A stretch of 13,533 nt of DNA from Actinomycetota bacterium. Lineage in GTDB: Bacteria; Actinomycetota; Actinomycetes; S36-B12; UBA10799. Below the pieces are notes generated by a model. That model ran no database searches. It saw only the letters and a program-made list of their open reading frames with translations, and was not told the DNA's origin. Below, piece after piece: positions 5,980 through 13,258 of this stretch. The translations under genes were made by a program, and so were the position numbers. The stretch covers positions 1 to 13,533 of the forward strand of contig DMNR01000116.1 in assembly GCA_003452655.1 (NCBI GenBank). The letters run 5' to 3'. Position 1 is the first letter of the stretch. Every line of letters starts with the position of its first letter.

Positions 5980-7657
5980 AGTTCGTCGGCGGACCTACGG
6001 GAATTCGGTTCGCGATTGGGCGCATCGTTTCGGCGAAGAAGTCATTTCCCTTGTCGTCCACGACAATAAACGCGGGGAAGTTCTCGACCTCGATCTTCCA
6101 CACCGCCTCCATTCCGAGTTCGGGAAAGTCGAGGACGTCCACCTTGCGGATGCAGTCATTAGCGAGCAGTGCCGCCGGCCCACCGATCGATCCGAGGTAG
6201 AAGCCGCCATTCGCTTCACACGCGTCAGTGACCGCTTGGGACCGATTGCCCTTCGCCAACATCACATGCGAGCCACCGGCCTTCTGGAACTGGTCAACGT
6301 AGGAATCCATTCGGCCAGCCGTCGTTGGACCGAAGGAACCCGAGGCCATGCCATCAGGAGTCTTCGCCGGTCCCGCGTAATAGACCGCGTGCTGCTTGAA
6401 GTAGTCAGGAATCGGCTCACCGCGGTCGAGCATGTCTTTGATGCGGGCATGAGCAATATCGCGGGCGACGATCAGCGGGCCGGATAGCGACAACCGGGAC
6501 TTGATCGGAAGCGTGGAAAGAAGATTGCGTATCTCGTCCATCGGACGGGATAGGTCGATCTCGACGACGTCTGAAGTGTCGCCATCATCGAGGTGAGCGT
6601 CCGTGATCTCGGGAAGGTAATGCGCGGGTTCCTCGTCGAACTGCTCGAGGAACACGCCGTCGGGGGTGATCTTCGCGCGGGCTTGGCGGTCAGCCGAGCA
6701 CGACACCGCAATCGCCACGGGACAAGAAGCGCCGTGGCGAGGCAGCCGAATGACTCGGACGTCATGACAGAAGTACTTCCCACCGAACTGTGCGCCGATC
6801 CCGAACTCTTGGGTCTGTTTGAGGATTTCCGCCTCCATCTCCAAGTCCCGGTACCCATTTCCATCGGGTCCGCCGTGAACAGGCAGCGAGTCGTAATAGC
6901 GAGTAGAGGCATATTTCGCGACCTTGAGTGCGTACTCCGCGCTTGTTCCGCCGACCACCACGGCGAGGTGATACGGCGGGCAGGCGGCAGTACCGATCGC
7001 TCGCAGCTTCTCGTCGAGGAAGCTGCGGAAGCGAGTTGGGTTGAGTACGGCTTTGGTCTCCTGGAACAGATAAGACTTGTTGGCGCTGCCACCGCCCTTG
7101 GCCATGAAGAACAGTTCATATTCGAGTGCGTGTTCGGGCTTGGTGTCTGCATAGATTTCGATCTGTGCGGGAAGGTTCGAGCCGGTATTGCGTTCCTCCC
7201 ACATCGACAGTGGTGACAGTTGCGAGTAGCGAAGGTTCAGCTTCGTGAATGCGTCGTAGACCCCGCGAGCGAGGTACTCCTCATCGCGGCAATTCGTCAA
7301 CACGTGGCTGCCACGTTTGCCCGAGATGATCGCGGTTCCGGTGTCCTGACACATCGGCAGGACGCCACCTGCGGCAACGTTGGCGTTCTTGAGCAGGTCG
7401 AGGGCGACGAACCGATCGTTGGGACTTGCCTCCGGATCATCGAGAATCTTGCGCAGTTGAGCGAGGTGACCTGGCCGTAGGAAATGTTCGATGTCGTGGA
7501 TGGCTTCGTACGTAAGTAGGCGCAACGCCTCGGGATCAACCTCGAGGAAGGTTCGCCCGGCGGCATCAAAGGTGCGCACGCCCTCGGTGGTTACGAGGCG
7601 GTAAGGAGTGGGATCCTCGGCGGTTGGCAACATGTCGACGTAGGTGAATTCAGCCAT
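5978..7657 (-). CDS. Class I (4Fe-4S) fumarate hydratase, single chain
   Basis: A 559-residue enzyme interconverting fumarate and L-malate in the TCA cycle, in the cytosol. It is the oxygen-sensitive iron-sulfur type, with the alpha and beta parts in one chain like E. coli FumA (548 residues). The three cluster cysteines are visible: Cys103 in PMCQDTGTA, Cys226 in GTAACPPYH and Cys320 in [17 protein letters not shown] (near 187-195) and the C-terminal AKGNRS and GSIGGPAA motifs also fit. The start is the ATG at 7657; an open frame continues upstream to 7819 but that stretch is Arg/Pro-rich and unlike the family. Just before this ATG, TACGCT plus six bases suggests a leaderless mRNA. It faces the DUF4245 gene divergently and the deacetylase convergently. 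Class I hydro-lyases include L-tartrate dehydratase, but those are usually two-subunit, so fumarase is favoured. Confidence 0.93.
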   Translation of the reverse strand: MAEFTYVDMLPTAEDPTPYRLVTTEGVRTFDAAGRTFLEVDPEALRLLTYEAIHDIEHFLRPGHLAQLRKILDDPEASPNDRFVALDLLKNANVAAGGVLPMCQDTGTAIISGKRGSHVLTNCRDEEYLARGVYDAFTKLNLRYSQLSPLSMWEERNTGSNLPAQIEIYADTKPEHALEYELFFMAKGGGSANKSYLFQETKAVLNPTRFRSFLDEKLRAIGTAACPPYHLAVVVGGTSAEYALKVAKYASTRYYDSLPVHGGPDGNGYRDLEMEAEILKQTQEFGIGAQFGGKYFCHDVRVIRLPRHGASCPVAIAVSCSADRQARAKITPDGVFLEQFDEEPAHYLPEITDAHLDDGDTSDVVEIDLSRPMDEIRNLLSTLPIKSRLSLSGPLIVARDIAHARIKDMLDRGEPIPDYFKQHAVYYAGPAKTPDGMASGSFGPTTAGRMDSYVDQFQKAGGSHVMLAKGNRSQAVTDACEANGGFYLGSIGGPAALLANDCIRKVDVLDFPELGMEAVWKIEVENFPAFIVVDDKGNDFFAETMRPIANRIPVGPPTN

Positions 7658-7663
7658 GGGGTC

Positions 7664-7669
7664 AGCGTA
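7664..7669 (-). promoter_or_regulatory. -10 element TACGCT for a leaderless fumarase mRNA
   Basis: On the minus strand TACGCT (TANNNT) is followed by exactly six bases and then the fumarase ATG at 7657. No Shine-Dalgarno is present. No clear -35 is visible. The geometry matches the MBL-fold and ispH promoters in this window. Confidence 0.55.
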
Positions 7670-7716
7670 GTTTGAGGCCGTCGGATCACCCCGCGGGTGT
7701 CGGCAAAGTCGGCACA

Positions 7717-7725
7717 GGTGAGGAT
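7717..7725 (+). promoter_or_regulatory. Shine-Dalgarno or leaderless -10 of the DUF4245 gene
   Basis: GGTGAGGA (7717-7724) is a good ribosome site seven bases before the GTG at 7732. The overlapping GAGGAT (7720-7725) also has the A2 and T6 of a -10 element, six bases before the GTG. Either reading supports 7732 as the start; sequence alone cannot separate them. Confidence 0.4.
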
Positions 7726-7731
7726 TGCCCC

Positions 7732-8265
7732 GTGGCGCGCGCGGATCGACTTGGGACGACCATCGGTGGAATGGTGTTGTCGGTACTCCTGGTGTTCGGC
7801 GCCGTACTTGTGGTCGCATTCTTCACGTTCCGTCCCACGGACGAGAGCATTAAGGTCGTCGATTACCAACCGACTATTGCCGCTGCCCAGAAGTCGGGGC
7901 CGTTCCCCCCTGCCTATCCATCCCCAGTTCCAGCCGGGTGGCAGGCGACCTCAGTCCGTTACCGCGTGTCACCGACCAACCCGAAGATCGCCACCTGGCA
8001 CCTCGGTTTCTACATTCCTGGCGATGAGTACGCCGCGGTCGATCAGAGCAACGCAAATGATGACCAGTTCATCCCCGAGACGACCGACAAAGGGAAGTCC
8101 GAGGGTGAGCAGTTAGTCGACGGCGTGCCATGGACGAAGTACGTGTCTCCCGAAAGCGGGCATCACTCGCTGGTTCTCATTCAGGACCAGCTCACGACGG
8201 TTGTGACTGGCACGCTGACGTACGCAGCGCTTGGCGACTTTGCTGCTTCGCTGACCACCAAGTAA
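7732..8265 (+). CDS. DUF4245 domain-containing membrane-anchored protein
   Basis: A 177-residue protein with a short basic N-terminus (VARADR), one hydrophobic helix at about 10-32, and a C-terminal domain of about 140 residues outside the membrane. The domain features ([43 protein letters not shown] and a final [13 protein letters not shown]) match my recollection of DUF4245, an actinobacterial family of unknown function. I see no catalytic motif. The GTG at 7732 is chosen because it has ribosome-site or promoter signals and gives a compact N-terminus; an in-frame start at 7672 would reach into the fumarase promoter. It is divergent from fumarase. Such genes are, as I recall, repeatedly found beside fum and glpX in actinobacteria, which points to a conserved but undefined role, perhaps in the envelope. 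No function is claimed. Confidence 0.82.
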   Translation: MARADRLGTTIGGMVLSVLLVFGAVLVVAFFTFRPTDESIKVVDYQPTIAAAQKSGPFPPAYPSPVPAGWQATSVRYRVSPTNPKIATWHLGFYIPGDEYAAVDQSNANDDQFIPETTDKGKSEGEQLVDGVPWTKYVSPESGHHSLVLIQDQLTTVVTGTLTYAALGDFAASLTTK

Positions 8266-8293
8266 GCAGGCTTTCCGGTCACGAAGTCGTCAA

Positions 8294-8299
8294 TACTGT
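8294..8299 (+). promoter_or_regulatory. Possible -10 element upstream of the ClC gene
   Basis: TACTGT fits TANNNT in the gap after the DUF4245 stop. It would give a leader of about 20 bases to the GTG at 8327 or about 60 to the ATG at 8366. No clear -35 is seen, so this is tentative. Confidence 0.25.
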
Positions 8300-8365
8300 C
8301 GCTGACGCGCGCCCGGTTGACTCGCAGTGCGTGGTCGCATCCGACTCACGAATGGCTGGCAGTCC

Positions 8366-9673
8366 ATGACCTCAGGGAAGCAACGCGAATCCGTCGGAGG
8401 ATTCACCCTGTATGTCGTTGCTGTGATCGCGGGTGTGCTGGCGGGAGTTGTCGGCACCGCATTTCGTGAAGCGTTGGTTCTGGCGAACCAATTCCGACTC
8501 AATGTCGTCGAATACTTCCACCAATGGCCGCTGATCGGGTGGGTGGTACCGGTCGGCGCCGCGGCAATCGCGGTCGCAATCGCCAGGTACATCGTGGTCC
8601 GAGTCCCAGAGTCGGCGGGCAGCGGAGTGCAACGTATCGAGGCGCAGGTGCGTCGGCAGGTGACGAGTGATCCATTGCGGGTCGTTCCGGCGAAGTTCGT
8701 CGGCGGGGTCCTTGCCATCGGATCAGGTCTCGCCCTCGGGCGCGAAGGCCCAACCGTGCAGATGGCGGCGGCCATCGGCGGCAAGGTCGCGCGCTACGGA
8801 AAGCTCAATCATGATGACCAACTGACGATCCAGGCGGCTCTCGCAGGCGCGGGACTCGGAGTTGCCTTCAATGCACCGCTTGCCGGGCCGATCTTCGTTG
8901 TTGAGGAACTCACCAAGACGATTCAGTTCCGGGTGATCGTGTGCTCTTTGTTGGCAACCGGCGCAGGCGTCGGGGTCATGCGACTCCTCATCGGGGGTGC
9001 ACCTGACTTCGCCGTGATTCACCTGGATCAGGTATCTGTGGTTGGTCTCGCGGTGTTCGTCCTGTTCGGATTGCTCGTTGGGCTACTCGGTGCCGCGTAC
9101 AGCAAGACGACGGTCTACTTCATGGATCTATTCGCGCGGGCAAAGGCGGTTCCACTCCTGGTGCGGGCGGCGATCGTCGGTGGGGCCGTGGGTCTGCTTG
9201 GCTGGTTCCTGCCCGATTTCGTCGGGCCAGGGGACAACCTGATTCAAGAACTGCTGATCGGGTCCACACCGCTGATGCTTGTCTTCGCGTACTTAGTGGT
9301 CAGGTGGTTCCTCGGACCGATCTCCTATTCCGTCGGGACTCCTGGTGGGCTTTTTGCGCCGCTGCTGGTCGTTGGCGGAGCGATTGGCGCCGCCGTGGGA
9401 GGACTGTTGAATTTGGTGTCGCCCACCACTTTTGGAAGTCCCATCGTCTACGTGCTCGTGGGAATGTCGGCCTTGTTTGCTGCGGTCGTTCGCGCGCCAA
9501 TCACGGGTATCGCACTGGTGGTTGAGATGACCGCGATCACCAACCAGTTTGTGCCGTTGATGCTGGCGACTGCCGCCGCGATGATCTCGGCCACGATGAC
9601 GGGAACCGAACCCATCTACGACACGTTGCGCCACCGATTGCTGGCCACTGGCTCACCGGCAGCAATCGAGTAG
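8366..9673 (+). CDS. ClC-family H+/Cl- exchange transporter
   Basis: A 435-residue polytopic membrane protein of the ClC family, moving chloride or a similar anion, probably in exchange for protons. Visible signatures are GSGVQ (85-89), which aligns with the anion-filter GSGIP of E. coli ClcA but with Gln in place of Pro; GREGPTVQ with the gating Glu127; AFNAPLAGPIFVVEEL with Glu180/Glu181 at the internal proton-glutamate position, favouring an exchanger over a channel; and GTPGGLFAPLLVVGGAIGA. There is no C-terminal CBS domain, as in bacterial ClcA. The start is uncertain. The ATG at 8366 is used because the protein then begins with a normal short polar leader, but no good Shine-Dalgarno precedes it. 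An in-frame GTG at 8327 would add 13 residues. A possible -10 (TACTGT) lies at 8294-8299. The FUSC gene follows 52 bases later. Confidence 0.92.
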   Translation: MTSGKQRESVGGFTLYVVAVIAGVLAGVVGTAFREALVLANQFRLNVVEYFHQWPLIGWVVPVGAAAIAVAIARYIVVRVPESAGSGVQRIEAQVRRQVTSDPLRVVPAKFVGGVLAIGSGLALGREGPTVQMAAAIGGKVARYGKLNHDDQLTIQAALAGAGLGVAFNAPLAGPIFVVEELTKTIQFRVIVCSLLATGAGVGVMRLLIGGAPDFAVIHLDQVSVVGLAVFVLFGLLVGLLGAAYSKTTVYFMDLFARAKAVPLLVRAAIVGGAVGLLGWFLPDFVGPGDNLIQELLIGSTPLMLVFAYLVVRWFLGPISYSVGTPGGLFAPLLVVGGAIGAAVGGLLNLVSPTTFGSPIVYVLVGMSALFAAVVRAPITGIALVVEMTAITNQFVPLMLATAAAMISATMTGTEPIYDTLRHRLLATGSPAAIE

Positions 9674-9712
9674 GGCCACGCAGCACGTAGTGCGACCCAG
9701 GCGTCGGCGCGC

Positions 9713-9718
9713 CATACT
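9713..9718 (+). promoter_or_regulatory. -10 element CATACT for a leaderless FUSC gene
   Basis: CATACT is followed by seven bases and then an in-frame GTG at 9726. It differs from TATACT only at the first base and keeps the key A2 and T6. No Shine-Dalgarno precedes the GTG. The upstream in-frame GTG at 9690 would add 12 mostly Arg/Pro residues. Confidence 0.45.
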
Positions 9719-9725
9719 TCGACCC

Positions 9726-11708
9726 GTGGTGGACCGGTTGGCAGCTTCGATGGCTGTCGCTTTGCGTGTCGACATGGGAAACCTGCGACTCATCGTGCCC
9801 ATCCGGTTGGCATTTGCGGTCGTCATCCCACTCGTCATCGGGCTCCTGACTGATCACCTTGGGTTGGGGGTGTCCGCCGCGATGGGGGCGTTCATTTGCG
9901 GCGTTTCCGATTCCGGAGATACATTTCCGGTCCGCGCGCGGGTGATGCTCGTGACATCTGTGGCGCTGGCGTTGACGGCGACAGTTGGCGGATTGGTCTC
10001 CGAGAACGTGAGCGCAGTTGTCGCAGTATCCGCCGTCGTCGCATTCCTGTGCGGATACCTCGCGGTATTCGGGCCCAACGCCGGCCTGACTGGAACGCTG
10101 GCTTTGGTGATGTACGTCCTGTTCGCAGGCGCTGCCGTCGGTGAGTCCGCAGCATTTGCCCAAGGTGTCGCAGTCCTGGCGGGGGCACTGCTCCAGACGG
10201 CACTTTCGCTCTCGGCCTGGCCATTTCGTCGTTGCTCTGGAGTTCGCGGTCAACTTGCCGACACTTGGCGCACGCTCGCGGTTCTGAGTAGCGGGAGGCC
10301 ACGGGACTTGCTGTCGCCACTGCTACCAGGACAACTCGTGCGCACCGCCACTGAAATTGCCTGGAGCGGCACACAGGGCAAGACGCGCGATTGGCTGCAA
10401 AACATCCTGGTCGCCGCCCAGACATTGCGACTGCCCCTGGCCTCGATCGCGAGTCGACGGTTGGAACTCCAAGAGCGGGATCCCGAATGCCAGGAACTCG
10501 CTGATCTCGATGAATTCGCGCACGCCGCGTCTCGATTCAGTCGAGCGATGGCGCGCGGTCTCGTAGTCTTGCATCGAAGCAGGACAATCCCGGCCGCGCT
10601 AGCCGACGTGCGATCAGCATCCCTTCGTGCCCGCACCTGGGCACCAGCGCAGGTGGATGCGGTCGCTACGGCGTGCGAGGCGGCGGCTGAGCAAATGATC
10701 AAGCCCTACCCAATCGGCCGCCGTGGCCGCGTGACCTATCGACTGAACATGGGCGGCCCGCAGTGGGGCGAGGCGGCGAGGCGCGATTTCACGCCAAGCT
10801 CACCGATCCTGCGACACAGCATCCGAATGGCGGTCATCATCCCGGTCGCCTGGCTGGTGGGATTGTGGCTGCTCACCGAACACCAGTATTGGGTCGCCTT
10901 GACCGTGGCCTGGGTGACACGCCCCGGCTACGGAGTGACCGTCGGACGGGTGGTGTCGCGCACGGGCGGCACGCTCATCGGGCTCGCGCTGGTGGGGCTT
11001 GTTATTTGGGTGTTTGCTCCTGGTCCGCTGGGGCTAATCGTGATCTGTGCGATCTCCAGTTACATCTTGTTCGCGGCGATGCCCGTGAACTACGCCTTCG
11101 CGGTGATCTTCGTGACGAGTCTGATCGTCACGATGCTGGCGCTAAGTGGCGACGAGTTGTTGACGTCTCTTTCCAACAGAGGAATCGGAACAATCTTGGG
11201 AGGTCTGATCGCACTCATCGGATCTCAGATTGGGGCCCAGTGGGCTGGGCCGACCTTGCCGACGAAGCTCACCTGCGTCGCTACCGGGATTAGGCGCTAC
11301 GCGGGTGCAAGTTTCGACGATCGAGAGGACCTGCGTGCCTCGATCTCCGAACTGGTCAATGCCCGCCGCGAAGCCGCGCAGGCGATTCAAGATGCTGCCT
11401 TGGAGCCGAAGAAGGGCTACCTTGAGCCCGCCCGAGCCGAGCGCGTGCTGAACGCGCTCCTTGCCTGCATCTTTGCGATCTCGGCAGTGGATTCACCGGT
11501 AGAGCGCAAGGCGTTCAATCACCCAATCGACACCAGCGAGCTCGACCGCGACCTCGCTGAACTCGACAGACGGCTGGTGGCCATTGGTGACGGAACTGAA
11601 TCTGTATCAGCTGGTCCGATTCCGCAGGTCCCCATCACCGACCCTCGGTTTGGCACAGATGTTGACCCCGCGTGTCTGGCAGTGAAGCGGGCAATCGCCT
11701 ATCTCTAA
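9726..11708 (+). CDS. FUSC-family (YccS/YhfK/aromatic-acid-exporter-like) membrane protein
   Basis: A 660-residue inner-membrane protein with the two-halves design of the FUSC superfamily, whose known members include aromatic acid exporters and fusaric-acid resistance proteins. The N-terminal half has a cluster of about five or six hydrophobic helices (roughly residues 20-168). A long soluble region follows (about 170-360), rich in Arg and Glu. A second helix cluster lies at about 363-508, opening with the signature region QYWVALTVAWVTRPGYGVTVGRVVSR and TGGTLIGL. A soluble, partly helical tail of about 150 residues ends the protein. The start at 9726 is based on the leaderless -10 just upstream; GTG 9729 and ATG 9750 are alternatives. 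It follows the ClC gene and converges on xseB with only 33 bases between stops. The substrate cannot be inferred, and some FUSC proteins have no proven transport role. Confidence 0.85.
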   Translation: MVDRLAASMAVALRVDMGNLRLIVPIRLAFAVVIPLVIGLLTDHLGLGVSAAMGAFICGVSDSGDTFPVRARVMLVTSVALALTATVGGLVSENVSAVVAVSAVVAFLCGYLAVFGPNAGLTGTLALVMYVLFAGAAVGESAAFAQGVAVLAGALLQTALSLSAWPFRRCSGVRGQLADTWRTLAVLSSGRPRDLLSPLLPGQLVRTATEIAWSGTQGKTRDWLQNILVAAQTLRLPLASIASRRLELQERDPECQELADLDEFAHAASRFSRAMARGLVVLHRSRTIPAALADVRSASLRARTWAPAQVDAVATACEAAAEQMIKPYPIGRRGRVTYRLNMGGPQWGEAARRDFTPSSPILRHSIRMAVIIPVAWLVGLWLLTEHQYWVALTVAWVTRPGYGVTVGRVVSRTGGTLIGLALVGLVIWVFAPGPLGLIVICAISSYILFAAMPVNYAFAVIFVTSLIVTMLALSGDELLTSLSNRGIGTILGGLIALIGSQIGAQWAGPTLPTKLTCVATGIRRYAGASFDDREDLRASISELVNARREAAQAIQDAALEPKKGYLEPARAERVLNALLACIFAISAVDSPVERKAFNHPIDTSELDRDLAELDRRLVAIGDGTESVSAGPIPQVPITDPRFGTDVDPACLAVKRAIAYL

Positions 11709-11741
11709 AGGGCGAGCGGGCCCAAGTCCTTCGATCGTGCG

Positions 11742-11963
11742 CTAGTCGCTGCTGACGGCGGATTGACGCCGGACGGCCTCAATCCGCTCTCGAGCGTTGC
11801 TCAGCCACTGCTCGCAGATTGCCACGAGCTTCTCACCGCGCTCCCACAAGGCGAGCGACTCTTCGAGAGTCGTGGTTCCAGCTTCAAGCTGATTCACCAC
11901 GATCGCAAGCTCATCGCGTGCCTGCTCGTAGGACATGGTTTCTTCAGTGGTGTCGTTGGACAT
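11742..11963 (-). CDS. xseB: Exodeoxyribonuclease VII small subunit
   Basis: A 73-residue protein matching XseB in length and pattern: [35 protein letters not shown], with the typical LEAG...LEESL..WERG core forming a helical hairpin. Several copies bind one XseA to make exonuclease VII, which degrades single-stranded DNA from both ends into oligonucleotides and aids DNA repair. The gene starts six bases after the xseA stop, so the two are one operon with xseA first. The chosen ATG at 11963 has only a weak ribosome site; an ATG at 11936 (MSYEQ...), preceded by GAAGAA, is a possible shorter start. The Ser-rich tail is unremarkable. Confidence 0.95.
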   Translation of the reverse strand: MSNDTTEETMSYEQARDELAIVVNQLEAGTTTLEESLALWERGEKLVAICEQWLSNARERIEAVRRQSAVSSD

Positions 11964-11969
11964 CTCGCG

Positions 11970-13187
11970 TCACTGAGTCCTTTCGTTGACTGTTACTGGC
12001 ACCTGTCCATCGGCCAAGCGCAGAGTGAGTGGCTCGCCGTCACTTACGTCGGTGGACGCGCGAATTATCTGGTGTTGGTGGTTGAGCACGATCGCATAGC
12101 CGCGATCCAGGGTCGCCGCCGGGGAAACGGTGCGCAGCTGCGCTTTGAGACTCACGACCTTCTCTGAGGCCAACTGGAGGTGATGGGCAAGTGACTTCGC
12201 AAATCGAGTGCGGCTGTCCTTGACCTGCTGTAACTCGGCCGCGATCAAAGCACTCGGGTCGGCGAGGCCAGGGTGTGCTGCCCAGCGTTGGATCTGACTG
12301 TGTTCGCGGTCGAGCCGACTGCTGACGGCGCGGAGGCTGCGATCCCGCAGGCCGTGGACAAGTTCGAGTTGCTCGGTCAAGTCGGGCACGATCCGCATCG
12401 CCGCGTCCGTTGGGGTCGAAGCCCTCACGTCCGCGACGTAATCGAGCAGCGGCGCATCCTGTTCGTGACCAATCGCGCTGACGATTGGGGTACTCGCGGA
12501 CGCCACCGCCCGCACCAGCTGTTCATCGGAAAAGGGCAGCAGGTCTTCGACGCTTCCACCACCGCGAGTGATCACAATGACGTCGACGTCGGGTCTTCCG
12601 TCGAGCTCGAGCAGCGCCTGCGTGACGGCTGCTGCCGCAGTTAATCCCTGCACGGCAACCTGTCGAAGCTCAAACTCAATTCCAGGCCACCTGCGGACCG
12701 CATTCTCGATCACGTCACGTTCAGCCGCGCTATCGCGACCGCAGATAAGGCCAATGCGCCTAGGTAAGAAGGGTAGGGACTGCTTGCGGTCTTTGGCGAA
12801 TAGGCCTTCAGCCGCAAGCTCTTGCCTAAGTCGCTCGACTCGGGCGAGCAGATCCCCCAAACCGACGGCGCGAATCTCGCGTGCCCGCAGTTGCAGTCGG
12901 CCTGAATTGATCCAGTACTCCGGTTTGATGAGCAGCACCACACGGTCGCCCTCGCTTAGCGCGGGGTTGAGCCCAGCGAGATTCGCCGACGCTGTGACTA
13001 CCTGCGCCGAGGCGTTCTTCTCGAGGTCACGCAGGCCCAGATAAGCCTGTCCTGCACCGGTTCGCGCGTTAATTTGGGTGATTTGCCCTTCAACCCAGAC
13101 CTCGCCAAGGCGCTTGATCCATTCGGCGATCTTGGTGTTGATGCTGTGCAGCGACGCGGGCTTCTCCGGGCTGGTCTCCAAACTCAC
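11970..13187 (-). CDS. xseA: Exodeoxyribonuclease VII large subunit
   Basis: The catalytic subunit of exonuclease VII, 405 residues from the GTG at 13187 (408 from the GTG at 13196). In the longer numbering, an N-terminal OB fold (about 30-110) has VWVEGQITQ and AYLGLRD. The catalytic region has RIGLICGRDSAAERD (148 on), ITRGGGSVEDLLPFSDE (Gly212-Ser215) and IGHEQDAPLLDYVADVRASTPTDAA (from 242). A helical region that binds XseB follows, and LDRGYAIV near the C-terminus is the usual closing motif. Nothing is missing. The start is uncertain: a TAGGGT -10-like element (13195-13200) overlaps the GTG at 13196 and lies seven bases before GTG 13187, so a leaderless start at 13187 is preferred. The xseB gene follows in the same operon and ispH is divergent, a common actinobacterial order. 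Confidence 0.95.
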   Translation of the reverse strand: MSLETSPEKPASLHSINTKIAEWIKRLGEVWVEGQITQINARTGAGQAYLGLRDLEKNASAQVVTASANLAGLNPALSEGDRVVLLIKPEYWINSGRLQLRAREIRAVGLGDLLARVERLRQELAAEGLFAKDRKQSLPFLPRRIGLICGRDSAAERDVIENAVRRWPGIEFELRQVAVQGLTAAAAVTQALLELDGRPDVDVIVITRGGGSVEDLLPFSDEQLVRAVASASTPIVSAIGHEQDAPLLDYVADVRASTPTDAAMRIVPDLTEQLELVHGLRDRSLRAVSSRLDREHSQIQRWAAHPGLADPSALIAAELQQVKDSRTRFAKSLAHHLQLASEKVVSLKAQLRTVSPAATLDRGYAIVLNHQHQIIRASTDVSDGEPLTLRLADGQVPVTVNERTQ

Positions 13188-13194
13188 AGCGGCC

Positions 13195-13200
13195 ACCCTA
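13195..13200 (-). promoter_or_regulatory. -10-like element TAGGGT for xseA
   Basis: On the minus strand TAGGGT fits TANNNT and is followed by seven bases and a GTG at 13187. If this is the promoter, the GTG at 13196 lies inside it and cannot be the start. The GTAGG just before 13196 is too close to that codon to serve as a normal ribosome site. Confidence 0.4.
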
Positions 13201-13216
13201 CGTGCAGCTGGGAACC

Positions 13217-13236
13217 GGTGATGGTGCTGATCACCA
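13217..13236. promoter_or_regulatory. Inverted repeat between divergent xseA and ispH
   Basis: GGTGAT (13217-13222) and ATCACC (13230-13235) form a perfect six-base inverted repeat with a seven-base spacer. An overlapping pair TGGTG/CACCA (13222-13226/13232-13236) is also present. It sits between the two putative -10 elements, where an operator would affect both genes. No regulator is identified and chance is possible. Confidence 0.25.
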
Positions 13237-13246
13237 ACGGGACGCC

Positions 13247-13252
13247 TAACAT
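13247..13252 (+). promoter_or_regulatory. -10 element TAACAT for a leaderless ispH mRNA
   Basis: TAACAT fits TANNNT and is followed by six G residues and then the ispH ATG at 13259. The G-run contains no proper Shine-Dalgarno. The spacing is the same as for the fumarase and MBL-fold genes. No clear -35 is seen. Confidence 0.55.
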
Positions 13253-13258
13253 GGGGGG

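Noticed and set aside
6472..7216. Long open frames overlapping the fumarase gene on both strands
   Set aside because: Ser/Arg-rich or otherwise motif-free shadows of a well-conserved gene, as expected at this GC content.
7658..7819. Upstream extension of the fumarase frame
   Set aside because: Arg/Pro-rich residues unlike class I fumarases. The stretch covers the divergent promoter region and enters the DUF4245 coding sequence.
10763..11293. 176-codon frame inside the FUSC gene
   Set aside because: Gly/Arg/Ala-rich out-of-frame shadow over the second conserved helix cluster of FUSC, with no family signature.
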